This document shows, one piece after another, positions 48,402 through 57,069 of a stretch of DNA of 57,626 nucleotides. The stretch is taken from positions 1-57,626 of the forward strand of contig CACBDD010000003.1 of the NCBI GenBank assembly GCA_902537905.1. The letters run 5' to 3'. Position 1 is the stretch's first letter. Every line of letters starts with the position of its first letter. The stretch is from an uncultured Pelagibacteraceae bacterium (GTDB lineage: Bacteria > Pseudomonadota > Alphaproteobacteria > Pelagibacterales > Pelagibacteraceae). The notes below the pieces were generated by a model that worked only from the letters and a program-made list of their open reading frames with translations, had not been told where the DNA came from and did not search any database. Position numbers and translations under genes: made by a program.

Positions 48402-50435
48402 TTATCTGAGAGAAGCTGCAATATTACCACCATCTACAGTCAAAACTGCACCAGTAGTTTTTTTTGAAACTGCTAAATGAAAAAATGCTTTAGCAACATC
48501 TTCAGCTTTAACTTCATTTAAAAGTAAGTTACCTCTCATATATTCATCTGCAGAAACTTCTCTAGCTTTCGCGCGAGATTTAATCATTCCATCATTAAGC
48601 AGGCCACTTCTAATTCTATCAGCATTAACACCATTAGATCTTATTCCAAGCGAACCATAATCTACCGCATATTGTTTACATAAACTTAATAAAGCAGTTT
48701 TTGGAAGACCATAAGGACCAAAATTTTTTCCAGGATTTACTGATTGTTTTGAAATATTAAAAAGTAGGCATCCTTGAATATTTTGCTTTTTCATTATTTT
48801 AATTGTTTCGGATGCACAATTTTGGTGCGAAAAGAAATTATCCTCAAAGCTTTCTCTTAAGATTTTATCATCTACCTCAGCAATTGATCCACCAATCGCA
48901 GTTCCTGCGTTAGAAATTAGAATATCAATACCACCATATATCTCATTTATTTTTTTAAAAGCAGCTTTAACACTATTTTTATTTCTTACATCACAATGTA
49001 AACAAAGATCTGTAATTTTACTTTGCATGTATCTAACTTTTTTTGCGTCATAATCTAAAAGAATAATTTCTGCACCATAACTTTTAAAAAGTTTATAAGT
49101 TGCAGTACCAATTGCACCAAATCCTCCAGTAATCACAACAACGTTTCCTTGAAGAATTTTTTTAGCTTTTTTAATCTTAGCTTGCTCTAAAGACCAATAT
49201 TCAACATCAAATAAATCTTTTTCTGGTATAAATTTATATTTTGTAGTTTCCTCGACAGATGAAATTACTCTTGCGTTTGTTTCAGTCAAATCTCCAGCTA
49301 TTTTAGAAGCCTTAAGACTATCTCCTACGCTAAATAAACCTACATTTTGAACTAAAATTACTCTAGGAGAAGTATCCAGCATAGTTTTCTTACCTTTGAC
49401 TTTTTTCTTATTTGTATTGAAATATCTCACATACTTTTTCCTGTAATCTTTAAAACTTTTCTCTGCTAGTTTTTTAAAGTCTTCAATTGAAGAATTTTCT
49501 TTCGGGCTAATAACTAGTGGAAATGGCTTTACTCTAATAACATGATCAGGTGTTGCTGTTCCTATACCAGAATACCTTTTAACATCTTTTCCATTAATAA
49601 AATAATTTAGATTTTTATTTGTTCTATAATTTAAAATAAATTTTTGATCTTTATTTTCTGACAATAATCCTCTTAAAATTGGAGCAATTTCATGAGGCTT
49701 GAATTTTAAATTATAATTTTTAATTTGATTTATTTTTTTTCTCTTTAATTTTTTTATAGTTTTTTCAGCTATCGATACATATTTAATCATTAAGTCGTAA
49801 GACTTTTTGGCATCATCATCAAATGTAAATATTCCATGGTTTAATAAAATTAGACAATTAATATTTGGATTTTTTTTATAAACCTCATTTATTTTTCGCG
49901 CCAGGCCAAATCCTGGCATAACATAAGGGACTATACTAACCTTTGGTCCAAAAATTTTGTTACAAAGTTCTTTTCCATTTAATCTATTAGTTATGTCCAT
50001 TATTGCATCAGAGTGAGTATGATCTACAAACTTAAAAGGTAGAAATGCATGTAAAAAAGTTTCAACAGAAGGGTTAGGAGATTTGATATCAATTAAATTT
50101 CTTTTTTGATATGCAACCATATCCTCATCGCTTAAATATTTTTTATTTTTAAGCACCAATAGTGGATTTAGTTTTACAGCTGGCAAACCTGCTGGCTCTA
50201 TTTCAGCCATATCCCAACCGCTTCCTTTTACACAAAGTACATTATAATTTTTTCCATCAATGTCTTTAATTGAGGTTTTTACAGATGTGTTACCACCTCC
50301 ATGTAGAACTAGCTTACTATTTCTTCCTAATAATCTTGTTGTATAAACTCTTAGTGCCATATCTTTAGAATGACCAAGTTTTTTATACTTTTTAATGTAT
50401 TTTTGTGCTTCTGAATTTGACCAATTGTTTTTCAC
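48402..50435 (-). CDS. Bifunctional class II aldolase / short-chain dehydrogenase
   Basis: N-terminal class II aldolase/adducin-like region (HGGGNTSVK, VDHTHSDAIMDI, LLNHGIFTF) fused to an SDR domain (VVITGGFGAIGTATYKLFKSYGAEIILLDYD, ISNAGTAIGG, SADEYMRGNLL...TVDGGNIAASL). Confidence 0.92.
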   Translation of the reverse strand: MKNNWSNSEAQKYIKKYKKLGHSKDMALRVYTTRLLGRNSKLVLHGGGNTSVKTSIKDIDGKNYNVLCVKGSGWDMAEIEPAGLPAVKLNPLLVLKNKKYLSDEDMVAYQKRNLIDIKSPNPSVETFLHAFLPFKFVDHTHSDAIMDITNRLNGKELCNKIFGPKVSIVPYVMPGFGLARKINEVYKKNPNINCLILLNHGIFTFDDDAKKSYDLMIKYVSIAEKTIKKLKRKKINQIKNYNLKFKPHEIAPILRGLLSENKDQKFILNYRTNKNLNYFINGKDVKRYSGIGTATPDHVIRVKPFPLVISPKENSSIEDFKKLAEKSFKDYRKKYVRYFNTNKKKVKGKKTMLDTSPRVILVQNVGLFSVGDSLKASKIAGDLTETNARVISSVEETTKYKFIPEKDLFDVEYWSLEQAKIKKAKKILQGNVVVITGGFGAIGTATYKLFKSYGAEIILLDYDAKKVRYMQSKITDLCLHCDVRNKNSVKAAFKKINEIYGGIDILISNAGTAIGGSIAEVDDKILRESFEDNFFSHQNCASETIKIMKKQNIQGCLLFNISKQSVNPGKNFGPYGLPKTALLSLCKQYAVDYGSLGIRSNGVNADRIRSGLLNDGMIKSRAKAREVSADEYMRGNLLLNEVKAEDVAKAFFHLAVSKKTTGAVLTVDGGNIAASLR

Positions 50436-50511
50436 AGTTTCAACCTATGCGAAGTATTATAATAGTTTTTTGATTGAAAGAAGCAAAAAATACTACTAGT
50501 AAGTTTCAACT

Positions 50512-51561
50512 ATGAGTAAAATGATAAAAGTAGGCGAACATATAACATTAGATATAATTGGGACTACTAAAGAATATGACCCCTCAGTATTTGAAAAAGT
50601 AATTACTGAAATTGCAAAAGCTGCTAAAGTTACAATCTTAAATATCTCTAAATACAAATTTGAACCACAAGGTTTTACAATAGTGGCTCTTCTAGCAGAA
50701 AGTCATATTAGCTTTCATACTTTTCCAGAAAAAGGAATTATTAGTTTTGATTTTTTTACATGTGGGAAGGTAGGTCCTTCAGTTGCAATTGATATAATTA
50801 AGAAAGAATTTGAACATACCAGAATTGTTAAAAAAGAATTTAATAGAGATACAAAATCGCTTTATCATGACATTTATAGTTCTCCAGGTTTGCTAAAATC
50901 ATATGTAGTAAATGATGTTTTAGAGGATTTTAAATCTAAAGTTGGTCAACATATTGAAATATTAGATCTTGAGCAGTTTGGAAAATCATTATTTATAGAT
51001 GGTGAAATTCAAGTTGCTGCAACAGATGAACATTTATACAGTTCAACATTTGTTGGTTCAGGTTTAAATTTAAACAAAGATAATGAAAGAGCAGCTATCA
51101 TTGGAGGTGGAGATGGTGGTGTTGCAAGAGAATGTATTTCTAAAAAATTTAATTTTATTGATTGGTATGAGTTAGACCCAGAAGTTGTAGATGTTTGTAA
51201 TAAACATCTAGGTGACATCGGAAAAAAAGCTATAGAAAAAAATTCAGTTAAATGTGTGTGGGGAGACGCATTTGAAAGTATTAAATCGGTTGACGATGAT
51301 ACTTATGATCATATCTTTGTTGATCTAAATGATGATCAGTTTTGTATCGATCTAGCAGCAAAAAATATGGACTCATTGGTGAGAATATTAAAACCAAAAG
51401 GTGTCATTACAGCTCAAGTTGGTAGTCAGGATAAAAAACCTAAACAGGTAGATAGCTGGTTAAATGTATTTAATCAAAATTTTGGGAATGCTAAATTATC
51501 AAGAGTTTATATACCTAGTTTTGATTGTGCTTGGAACTTTTCATCCTCAATAAACCATTAA
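50512..51561 (+). CDS. S-adenosylmethionine decarboxylase - spermidine synthase fusion (SpeD-SpeE)
   Basis: N-terminal AdoMetDC pattern with pyruvoyl-precursor motif ESHISFHTFPEKG and FDFFTCG; C-terminal SpeE pattern FIDGEIQVAATDEHLYSS, AAIIGGGDGGVARE, FVDLNDDQF. Confidence 0.92.
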   Translation: MSKMIKVGEHITLDIIGTTKEYDPSVFEKVITEIAKAAKVTILNISKYKFEPQGFTIVALLAESHISFHTFPEKGIISFDFFTCGKVGPSVAIDIIKKEFEHTRIVKKEFNRDTKSLYHDIYSSPGLLKSYVVNDVLEDFKSKVGQHIEILDLEQFGKSLFIDGEIQVAATDEHLYSSTFVGSGLNLNKDNERAAIIGGGDGGVARECISKKFNFIDWYELDPEVVDVCNKHLGDIGKKAIEKNSVKCVWGDAFESIKSVDDDTYDHIFVDLNDDQFCIDLAAKNMDSLVRILKPKGVITAQVGSQDKKPKQVDSWLNVFNQNFGNAKLSRVYIPSFDCAWNFSSSINH

Positions 51562-51618
51562 TTTTTCTTTTTTCTTTCTAAAAATTGTGAAATAATTATT
51601 CCAATTAAAGGAGAAAAT

Positions 51619-52470
51619 ATGAATATATTCAAAAAGACTATTTTAACAGTTCTAGCTTCTTTTTTAATCATCGGAAATGTTTCTGCTGAGAAAATTAAAA
51701 TTGGAACTGAAGGTGCTTATCCTCCATGGAATTCAAAAGATGCTTCTGGCAATTTAATTGGGTTTGAGGTTGAGCTAGCTCAAGAGCTTTGTAAAATTAT
51801 GAAATATGAGTGCACAATTGTTGAGCAAGATTGGGATGGAATGATACCTGCATTAGTAATGAGAAAATTTGATGCAATTATGGCCGGTATGTCAATTACT
51901 GATGAAAGAAAGAAAACAATAACTTTCTCACAAGGTTATGCTGATGAAGTTGCATCTCTTGCTGTAATGAAAGGTTCAAGCTTAGAAGGTATGGATACAC
52001 CAGAAGGAATAAATTTATCTTTAGGTGGATCTGATGTTAAAAAAGCATTGAAAACCTTAACTGGTGCATTAGCAGGTAAAACGGTTTGTACACAAACTGG
52101 AACAATTCACCAAAACTTTTTAGAATCTGGTGATGTAGGAAGTGTAAATGTTAGAACTTATAAAACACAAGATGAAGTTAACTTAGATTTGACTTCTGGA
52201 AGATGTGATGTTGCACTTGCTGCAGCAGTGGCATTTACAGACTATGCTGATAAATCTGGAAAACCAGTTGTATTAGTAGGACCAACTTTTTCTGGTGGAG
52301 CATTTGGAAATGGAGTTGGTGTTGGAATTAGACAAGCTAGCGATAGTGAAATCGGAAAAAGAGACGCTAAAATCTTAAAAGATTTCAATAAAGCAATTAA
52401 CAAAGCTAGAAAAAAAGGAATTATTAGCGAACTTGCTATTAAACACTTTGGTTTTGACGCTTCTATGTAA
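51619..52470 (+). CDS. Polar amino-acid ABC substrate-binding protein (HisJ/ArgT/OccT-like)
   Basis: Signal peptide; IKIGTEGAYPPWNSKDASGNLIGFEVELAQELCKIM...MIPALVMRKFDAIMAGMSITDERKKTITFS. Confidence 0.93.
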   Translation: MNIFKKTILTVLASFLIIGNVSAEKIKIGTEGAYPPWNSKDASGNLIGFEVELAQELCKIMKYECTIVEQDWDGMIPALVMRKFDAIMAGMSITDERKKTITFSQGYADEVASLAVMKGSSLEGMDTPEGINLSLGGSDVKKALKTLTGALAGKTVCTQTGTIHQNFLESGDVGSVNVRTYKTQDEVNLDLTSGRCDVALAAAVAFTDYADKSGKPVVLVGPTFSGGAFGNGVGVGIRQASDSEIGKRDAKILKDFNKAINKARKKGIISELAIKHFGFDASM

Positions 52471-52482
52471 TTAATTTTGGAT

Positions 52483-52509
52483 TTGGCGGCTATAATATAT
52501 AGTCGCCAA
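52483..52509 (+). other. Intercistronic stem-loop just upstream of the permease start codon
   Basis: 12-bp stem with one G-U: TTGGCGGCTATA-ATA-TATAGTCGCCAA; ends 5 nt before the ATG at 52515. Confidence 0.75.
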
Positions 52510-52514
52510 TCTAT

Positions 52515-53207
52515 ATGGAACTTCTTGCATTTGGAAAAACAGGTTGGGGTGACGAGTTATTCTACGCAACCCTAATGACAGTTGCTGTATCTGTTACAGC
52601 GATGATAGTTGGTTTTCTTTTTGCTTTAATTTTTACTCCACTAAAACTTTCAAAATACAAAACCCTAAACTTTGTTGGAAATTTTTACACCACAGTAATT
52701 AGAGGTGTTCCTGAACTATTAGTCATATATTTATTATTTTTTGGTGGGAGTGGTGCAATAATGTATGTTGCATCAATATTTGGTTATTACGAATATATAG
52801 AAATCAACGCATTTATTACTGGAGCTGTTGCTATTGGGATAATTTCAGGAGCTTACTCAACAGAAGTTTTTAGAGGAGCTATTCAATCAATTGATAAAGG
52901 TCAGTTTGAGGCCGCAAAAGTCTTAGGCATCAGTAAGTTTGTTCAATTCTATAAAATAATTCTTCCTCAAATGTTAAGACTAGCAATTCCAAATTTAAGC
53001 AATGTTTGGCAAATTACCTTAAAGGATACTTCTTTAATATCAGTAACAGGGTTAGTTGAAATCATGAGACAATCTTATATTGCTGCTGGATCAACAAGAG
53101 ATCCATTATTTTTTTACTCTTTTGCTGCAGTTTTATATTTATTGCTCACTTACATAAGTATGAAGTTAATTAATAAATTAGAAGTCAAATATAGCAGGGG
53201 TTATTAA
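52515..53207 (+). CDS. Polar amino-acid ABC permease (HisQ-like)
   Basis: YTTVIRGVPELLVIYLLFFG...GAYSTEVFRGAIQSIDKGQFEAAKVLGISKFVQFYKIILPQMLRLAIPNLSN. Confidence 0.92.
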   Translation: MELLAFGKTGWGDELFYATLMTVAVSVTAMIVGFLFALIFTPLKLSKYKTLNFVGNFYTTVIRGVPELLVIYLLFFGGSGAIMYVASIFGYYEYIEINAFITGAVAIGIISGAYSTEVFRGAIQSIDKGQFEAAKVLGISKFVQFYKIILPQMLRLAIPNLSNVWQITLKDTSLISVTGLVEIMRQSYIAAGSTRDPLFFYSFAAVLYLLLTYISMKLINKLEVKYSRGY

Positions 53208-53884
53208 TGGATTTTGATTTAATGATCACTAGCTTTCCAAAACTCTTAGGAGCAACTGTTATTACTTTAAAGCTTTTATCTGCTTCTTTATTTTTTGGAT
53301 TATTTCTAGGATTATTTTTTGCAATTTTACGATTAAACAAAAATATATTTATTAACAAATTTGCTTATGGATACTCTTATGTTTTCAGGGGTACTCCTTT
53401 ATTAGTTCAAATTTTTATTATTTATTTTGGATTAGGACAAATTGAATATTTAAGATCAACAGTTTTATGGGTTGTTTTAAAAGAACCTTATTGGTGTGCA
53501 ATTATTGCTTTTACATTAAATACAGGCGCATACACGTCTGAAATATTAAGATCTGCATTTCAAACTATAAAACCTGGAATTATTGAAGCTGGAAAAAGTC
53601 TAGGCATTTCAAATAAAATTATATTTTATAAAATTCAAATACCTATTGCTATTAGACAATCACTACCTGCGTATGGAAATGAAATAATATTAATGATGAA
53701 AGGTACTTCGTTGGCAAGCACAGTAACACTAATGGATTTAACTGGAGTTGCAAAATACATTATATCTACAACATTTAAGCCTATTGAAGTATTTATTGTA
53801 GCCGGTGGAATATATTTATTTATGACTTTTGTTATTCATAATTTGATTAAGTATTTAGAAAAAAAATATAGTTTCCAACAATAA
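53207..53884 (+). CDS. Polar amino-acid ABC permease (HisM-like)
   Basis: YSYVFRGTPLLVQIFIIYFGLGQ...TGAYTSEILRSAFQTIKPGIIEAGKSLGISNKIIFYKIQIPIAIRQSLPAYGNE; TAATGG junction with the upstream permease. Confidence 0.92.
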   Translation: MDFDLMITSFPKLLGATVITLKLLSASLFFGLFLGLFFAILRLNKNIFINKFAYGYSYVFRGTPLLVQIFIIYFGLGQIEYLRSTVLWVVLKEPYWCAIIAFTLNTGAYTSEILRSAFQTIKPGIIEAGKSLGISNKIIFYKIQIPIAIRQSLPAYGNEIILMMKGTSLASTVTLMDLTGVAKYIISTTFKPIEVFIVAGGIYLFMTFVIHNLIKYLEKKYSFQQ

Positions 53885-53885
53885 T

Positions 53886-54674
53886 ATGTATCTATCTCAA
53901 AAACAGATTGATGATTATCAAGATTATGGTGCAATAATTATTAAAGATGTATTTAAAGATTGGATCGAACCATTAAGAAAGGGTTTTCAAAAAGTTTTAG
54001 ATAACCCAAGCCAACATGGAAGAGAAAATGTAAGTGAAAATGAGGGAAGGTTTTTTGAAGACTATTACAATTGGGAAAGAATAAAAGAATTTAAAGATTG
54101 TATGTTCAATTCTCCTGCTGCCCGAATAGTTGCAGAAGCCACAAATTCAAAATCTATACAAATTTTTCATGATCACCTTTTTATAAAAGATCCAGGAACA
54201 AACAAAGAAACACCTTGGCATCAAGACATGCCATATTACTGTGTTGATGGAGATGACACAGGAAGTTTTTGGATACCATTAGATAAAGTAAATAAAGAAA
54301 ATAACCTTAAATTAATTTTAAGATCACATAAATGGCAAAAACTTTTAAGACCTACTAAGTGGTCTAACAATCAACCTTGGTATGAAGATGATAGCTCGTT
54401 CATGAACCTTCCAAAAATAGAAGAATTTGAAAAAGATATATTAGTTCCTGATTTAAAATTAGGTGATGCAGTTTTATTTAATTTTAAAACTGTTCATGGT
54501 TCTACTGGTAATAATAGTTCTAAATCAAGAAGAGCATTTTCTATGAGATTTATAGGTGATGATGTTACTTTTGCCAAAAGAAGTGGTCCAACATCACCAC
54601 CGTTTGATGGAATTAATTTAAAGTCAGGAGATCAGATGAGAGAGGATTGGTTTCCAAAAGTTTTTAGTAACTAG
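53886..54674 (+). CDS. Phytanoyl-CoA dioxygenase (PhyH) family protein
   Basis: QIDDYQDYGAIIIKDVF..., TPWHQDMPYY Fe-binding, VHGSTGNNSSKSRRAFSMRFIGDD. Confidence 0.9.
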   Translation: MYLSQKQIDDYQDYGAIIIKDVFKDWIEPLRKGFQKVLDNPSQHGRENVSENEGRFFEDYYNWERIKEFKDCMFNSPAARIVAEATNSKSIQIFHDHLFIKDPGTNKETPWHQDMPYYCVDGDDTGSFWIPLDKVNKENNLKLILRSHKWQKLLRPTKWSNNQPWYEDDSSFMNLPKIEEFEKDILVPDLKLGDAVLFNFKTVHGSTGNNSSKSRRAFSMRFIGDDVTFAKRSGPTSPPFDGINLKSGDQMREDWFPKVFSN

Positions 54675-55053
54675 TATACTCTTTAATCTCTTTAATTGCA
54701 GAACCAGTATGGTTATTCATTTCTAATTTTATTTTTGCACGATTATCATTTAAAAAATGAACATTTCTAGAAAGTTTTATGAATTTTTCTCCAAAATCTT
54801 TATTTTTTTCACAATCTCTTTTATCATCTTCAATAACCCAAAGTTTGGCATTTATATCTTTTAAGTCTTGGAATAATTTTTCAAGCTTCTCATCAGACTT
54901 AACATTTTTTTCTAACTGATTTTTAAGAATAGAGTGTTCGTTATTTATAAAATTTAATTTTTTGGGGTCTTTTATTTTATCTTGTTTGATTTCTAATATT
55001 GAAATCTTGTCTAAAAGCTCTCCAACAGAAACCTCGACTATAATTTTATTCAT
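54664..55053 (-). CDS. DUF6165-like protein
   Basis: IIVEVSVGELLDKISILEIKQDKI...LKDINAKLWVIEDDKRDCEKNKDFGEKFIKLSRNVHFLNDNRAKIK. Confidence 0.75.
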   Translation of the reverse strand: MNKIIVEVSVGELLDKISILEIKQDKIKDPKKLNFINNEHSILKNQLEKNVKSDEKLEKLFQDLKDINAKLWVIEDDKRDCEKNKDFGEKFIKLSRNVHFLNDNRAKIKLEMNNHTGSAIKEIKEYTSY

Positions 55054-55085
55054 AAAACTTTATACTATGTTAAGTTGTTAGAAAT

Positions 55086-56027
55086 ATGTCTAATATTTTA
55101 ATTATTAAACATGGATCTTTAGGCGATATAGCTCAAGCATGTGGGGCAATTCAAGATATTTCTGAAAATCATAAAGGAGATCAAATTCATTTATTAACAA
55201 CCAAACCTTATTTTGAACTATTTAAAAAAAACCCACATATTTCAAATGTTATTCTAGATAAGAGATTATCAAAGATTAACTTAATTTATTTATATTTACT
55301 AATGAGAGAGATTAAAAAACATAATTTCTCAAAAGTTTATGATCTTCAAAATTCTAGTAGAACGTCATTTTACAAAAATATATTATTTCCTAAAGCTGAT
55401 AAAACCATCTGGTGTTCAACAGAAACAACTCTTCCAGAAGGAACAACTAAAAAAGATTTTGATAAAGATTCTGTTCTTTCAAGATTTGATCATCAGTTAA
55501 AATCTTCAAGTATTAATACCAATCATACAATGAAGCCAGATTTTTCATGGAGTTCAGTTGATATTTCAGAAATAAAAAAAAATTACGAACTAGATAAATA
55601 CATAATACTTTTTCCTTTTTGCTCACCTCATTTAACTTCAAAGAAATGGCCTTACTATAACGATCTAATCACTATGATTAATGAAAAATTCGAGAATAAA
55701 TTTAAAGTAGTTTCTGCACCTGGGCCAGATGAAATTAAAGATGCAAAAAATATAAATGCTTTATGTGTTTTAGATAATGGTAAAGCTTTAAATATTTCAC
55801 AGTTATCTGGATTAATTAAAGATAGTTCGTTTGTGGTCGCTAATGATACTGGACCTGCTCATATAACAGCACATTTAGGATCAAAGGGTATAGCTTTATT
55901 TGGCTCACACACAACTCCTTTTAAAGTCAGTATTGAAAGAGAAAACTTTAAAGCAATACAAGCCCCTGAATTATCAAAACTCTCAGCAGAAAAAGTTTTT
56001 GAAAGACTTTCTGAAATTATTTCTTAA
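55086..56027 (+). CDS. Glycosyltransferase family 9 (heptosyltransferase-like)
   Basis: ILIIKHGSLGDIAQACGAI...FPFCSPHLTSKKWPYYNDL...FVVANDTGPAHITAHLGSKGIALFGSHTTPFK. Confidence 0.9.
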   Translation: MSNILIIKHGSLGDIAQACGAIQDISENHKGDQIHLLTTKPYFELFKKNPHISNVILDKRLSKINLIYLYLLMREIKKHNFSKVYDLQNSSRTSFYKNILFPKADKTIWCSTETTLPEGTTKKDFDKDSVLSRFDHQLKSSSINTNHTMKPDFSWSSVDISEIKKNYELDKYIILFPFCSPHLTSKKWPYYNDLITMINEKFENKFKVVSAPGPDEIKDAKNINALCVLDNGKALNISQLSGLIKDSSFVVANDTGPAHITAHLGSKGIALFGSHTTPFKVSIERENFKAIQAPELSKLSAEKVFERLSEIIS

Positions 56028-57069
56028 TTTTTTCTAAAACTCTTAAAAATATTGGAACTGTGAAAAGTATAAAAAGCAATCTTATTATATGGTGAAAAGC
56101 AACAAAGTCTGGGTCTAAATCAAAAGCAATTGCTATAACTGCCACTTCATAAATTCCTCCAGGACTAAAAGATAATATTAAAGTTAAAATATTTGTATCA
56201 ACAAAGAATGTTGCAACATAGGCTGCAACCAAACCTAATACCACCAAAATAGTGGTAGCCACAATACTATGAAGAGAATTATTAGCTATCTCTTTAACAG
56301 TTTTTTCAGCAAACCTACATCCGACAGAAGAGCCAAGAATTAGCAGACAAAAATTTATTGTTTCATCTGGCAATTTATATGAGGCTATATCTGTAATTTG
56401 TAATAAGCCACTCGCAAATAATGTTCCAGATAGTAAAGCAGCAGGAATTCTAATTTTATCAAAAACAAAAATAAAAAATAAAGATGTAATGATAAGTAAA
56501 ATTAAATTTAAATGATTTTGAGCTAAATAATTGAATTCATCATTTAACAAAATATTGTTGTCAGTATTATTAACTATAATAAATGGAATGACTGTTATTA
56601 TGATGATTAATCTAATTAAGTGAGAGGTTGCAACTTGAGATAAATCCGTTTTTTCATTTTCAGCTAAAATCATTAAAGGACCCAGTGCTCCAGGAGCTGC
56701 CGAAAAGATTGAAGCTTTTTCTCCATAACTTGCAAATTTTTGAAGGTATTTAGCGACAACTAAAATACAAATTATTATGTAGATTAGCATAATTAGCGAA
56801 GTCCAAATCCAATCAAACATTTGATTAAATAGATTTTGATCTATGTAATTACCAATATGTAAACCTAAAATTATTAAGATAAAACTTAACACAATTTTAG
56901 GCATGATGATTTTTAGACCTGACAATGCAGCAATTGATGTAATAATCATTGGTCCTAAAAACCAAGCTAGAGGTATATTCAGATATTCAGCAACAATAGC
57001 ACTAGGAAAAGAAATTATTAAAACAGAAATAAATTTTAATGTGAAAATTTGATTAATCTGTTTAAGCAT
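56017..57069 (-). CDS. AbrB family membrane protein/transporter
   Basis: PLAWFLGPMIITSIAALSG...SAAPGALGPLMILAENEKTDLSQVATSHLIRLIIIITVIPF...SFSPGGIYEVAVIAIAFDLDPDFVAFHHIIRLL. Confidence 0.88.
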   Translation of the reverse strand: MLKQINQIFTLKFISVLIISFPSAIVAEYLNIPLAWFLGPMIITSIAALSGLKIIMPKIVLSFILIILGLHIGNYIDQNLFNQMFDWIWTSLIMLIYIIICILVVAKYLQKFASYGEKASIFSAAPGALGPLMILAENEKTDLSQVATSHLIRLIIIITVIPFIIVNNTDNNILLNDEFNYLAQNHLNLILLIITSLFFIFVFDKIRIPAALLSGTLFASGLLQITDIASYKLPDETINFCLLILGSSVGCRFAEKTVKEIANNSLHSIVATTILVVLGLVAAYVATFFVDTNILTLILSFSPGGIYEVAVIAIAFDLDPDFVAFHHIIRLLFILFTVPIFLRVLEKIKK

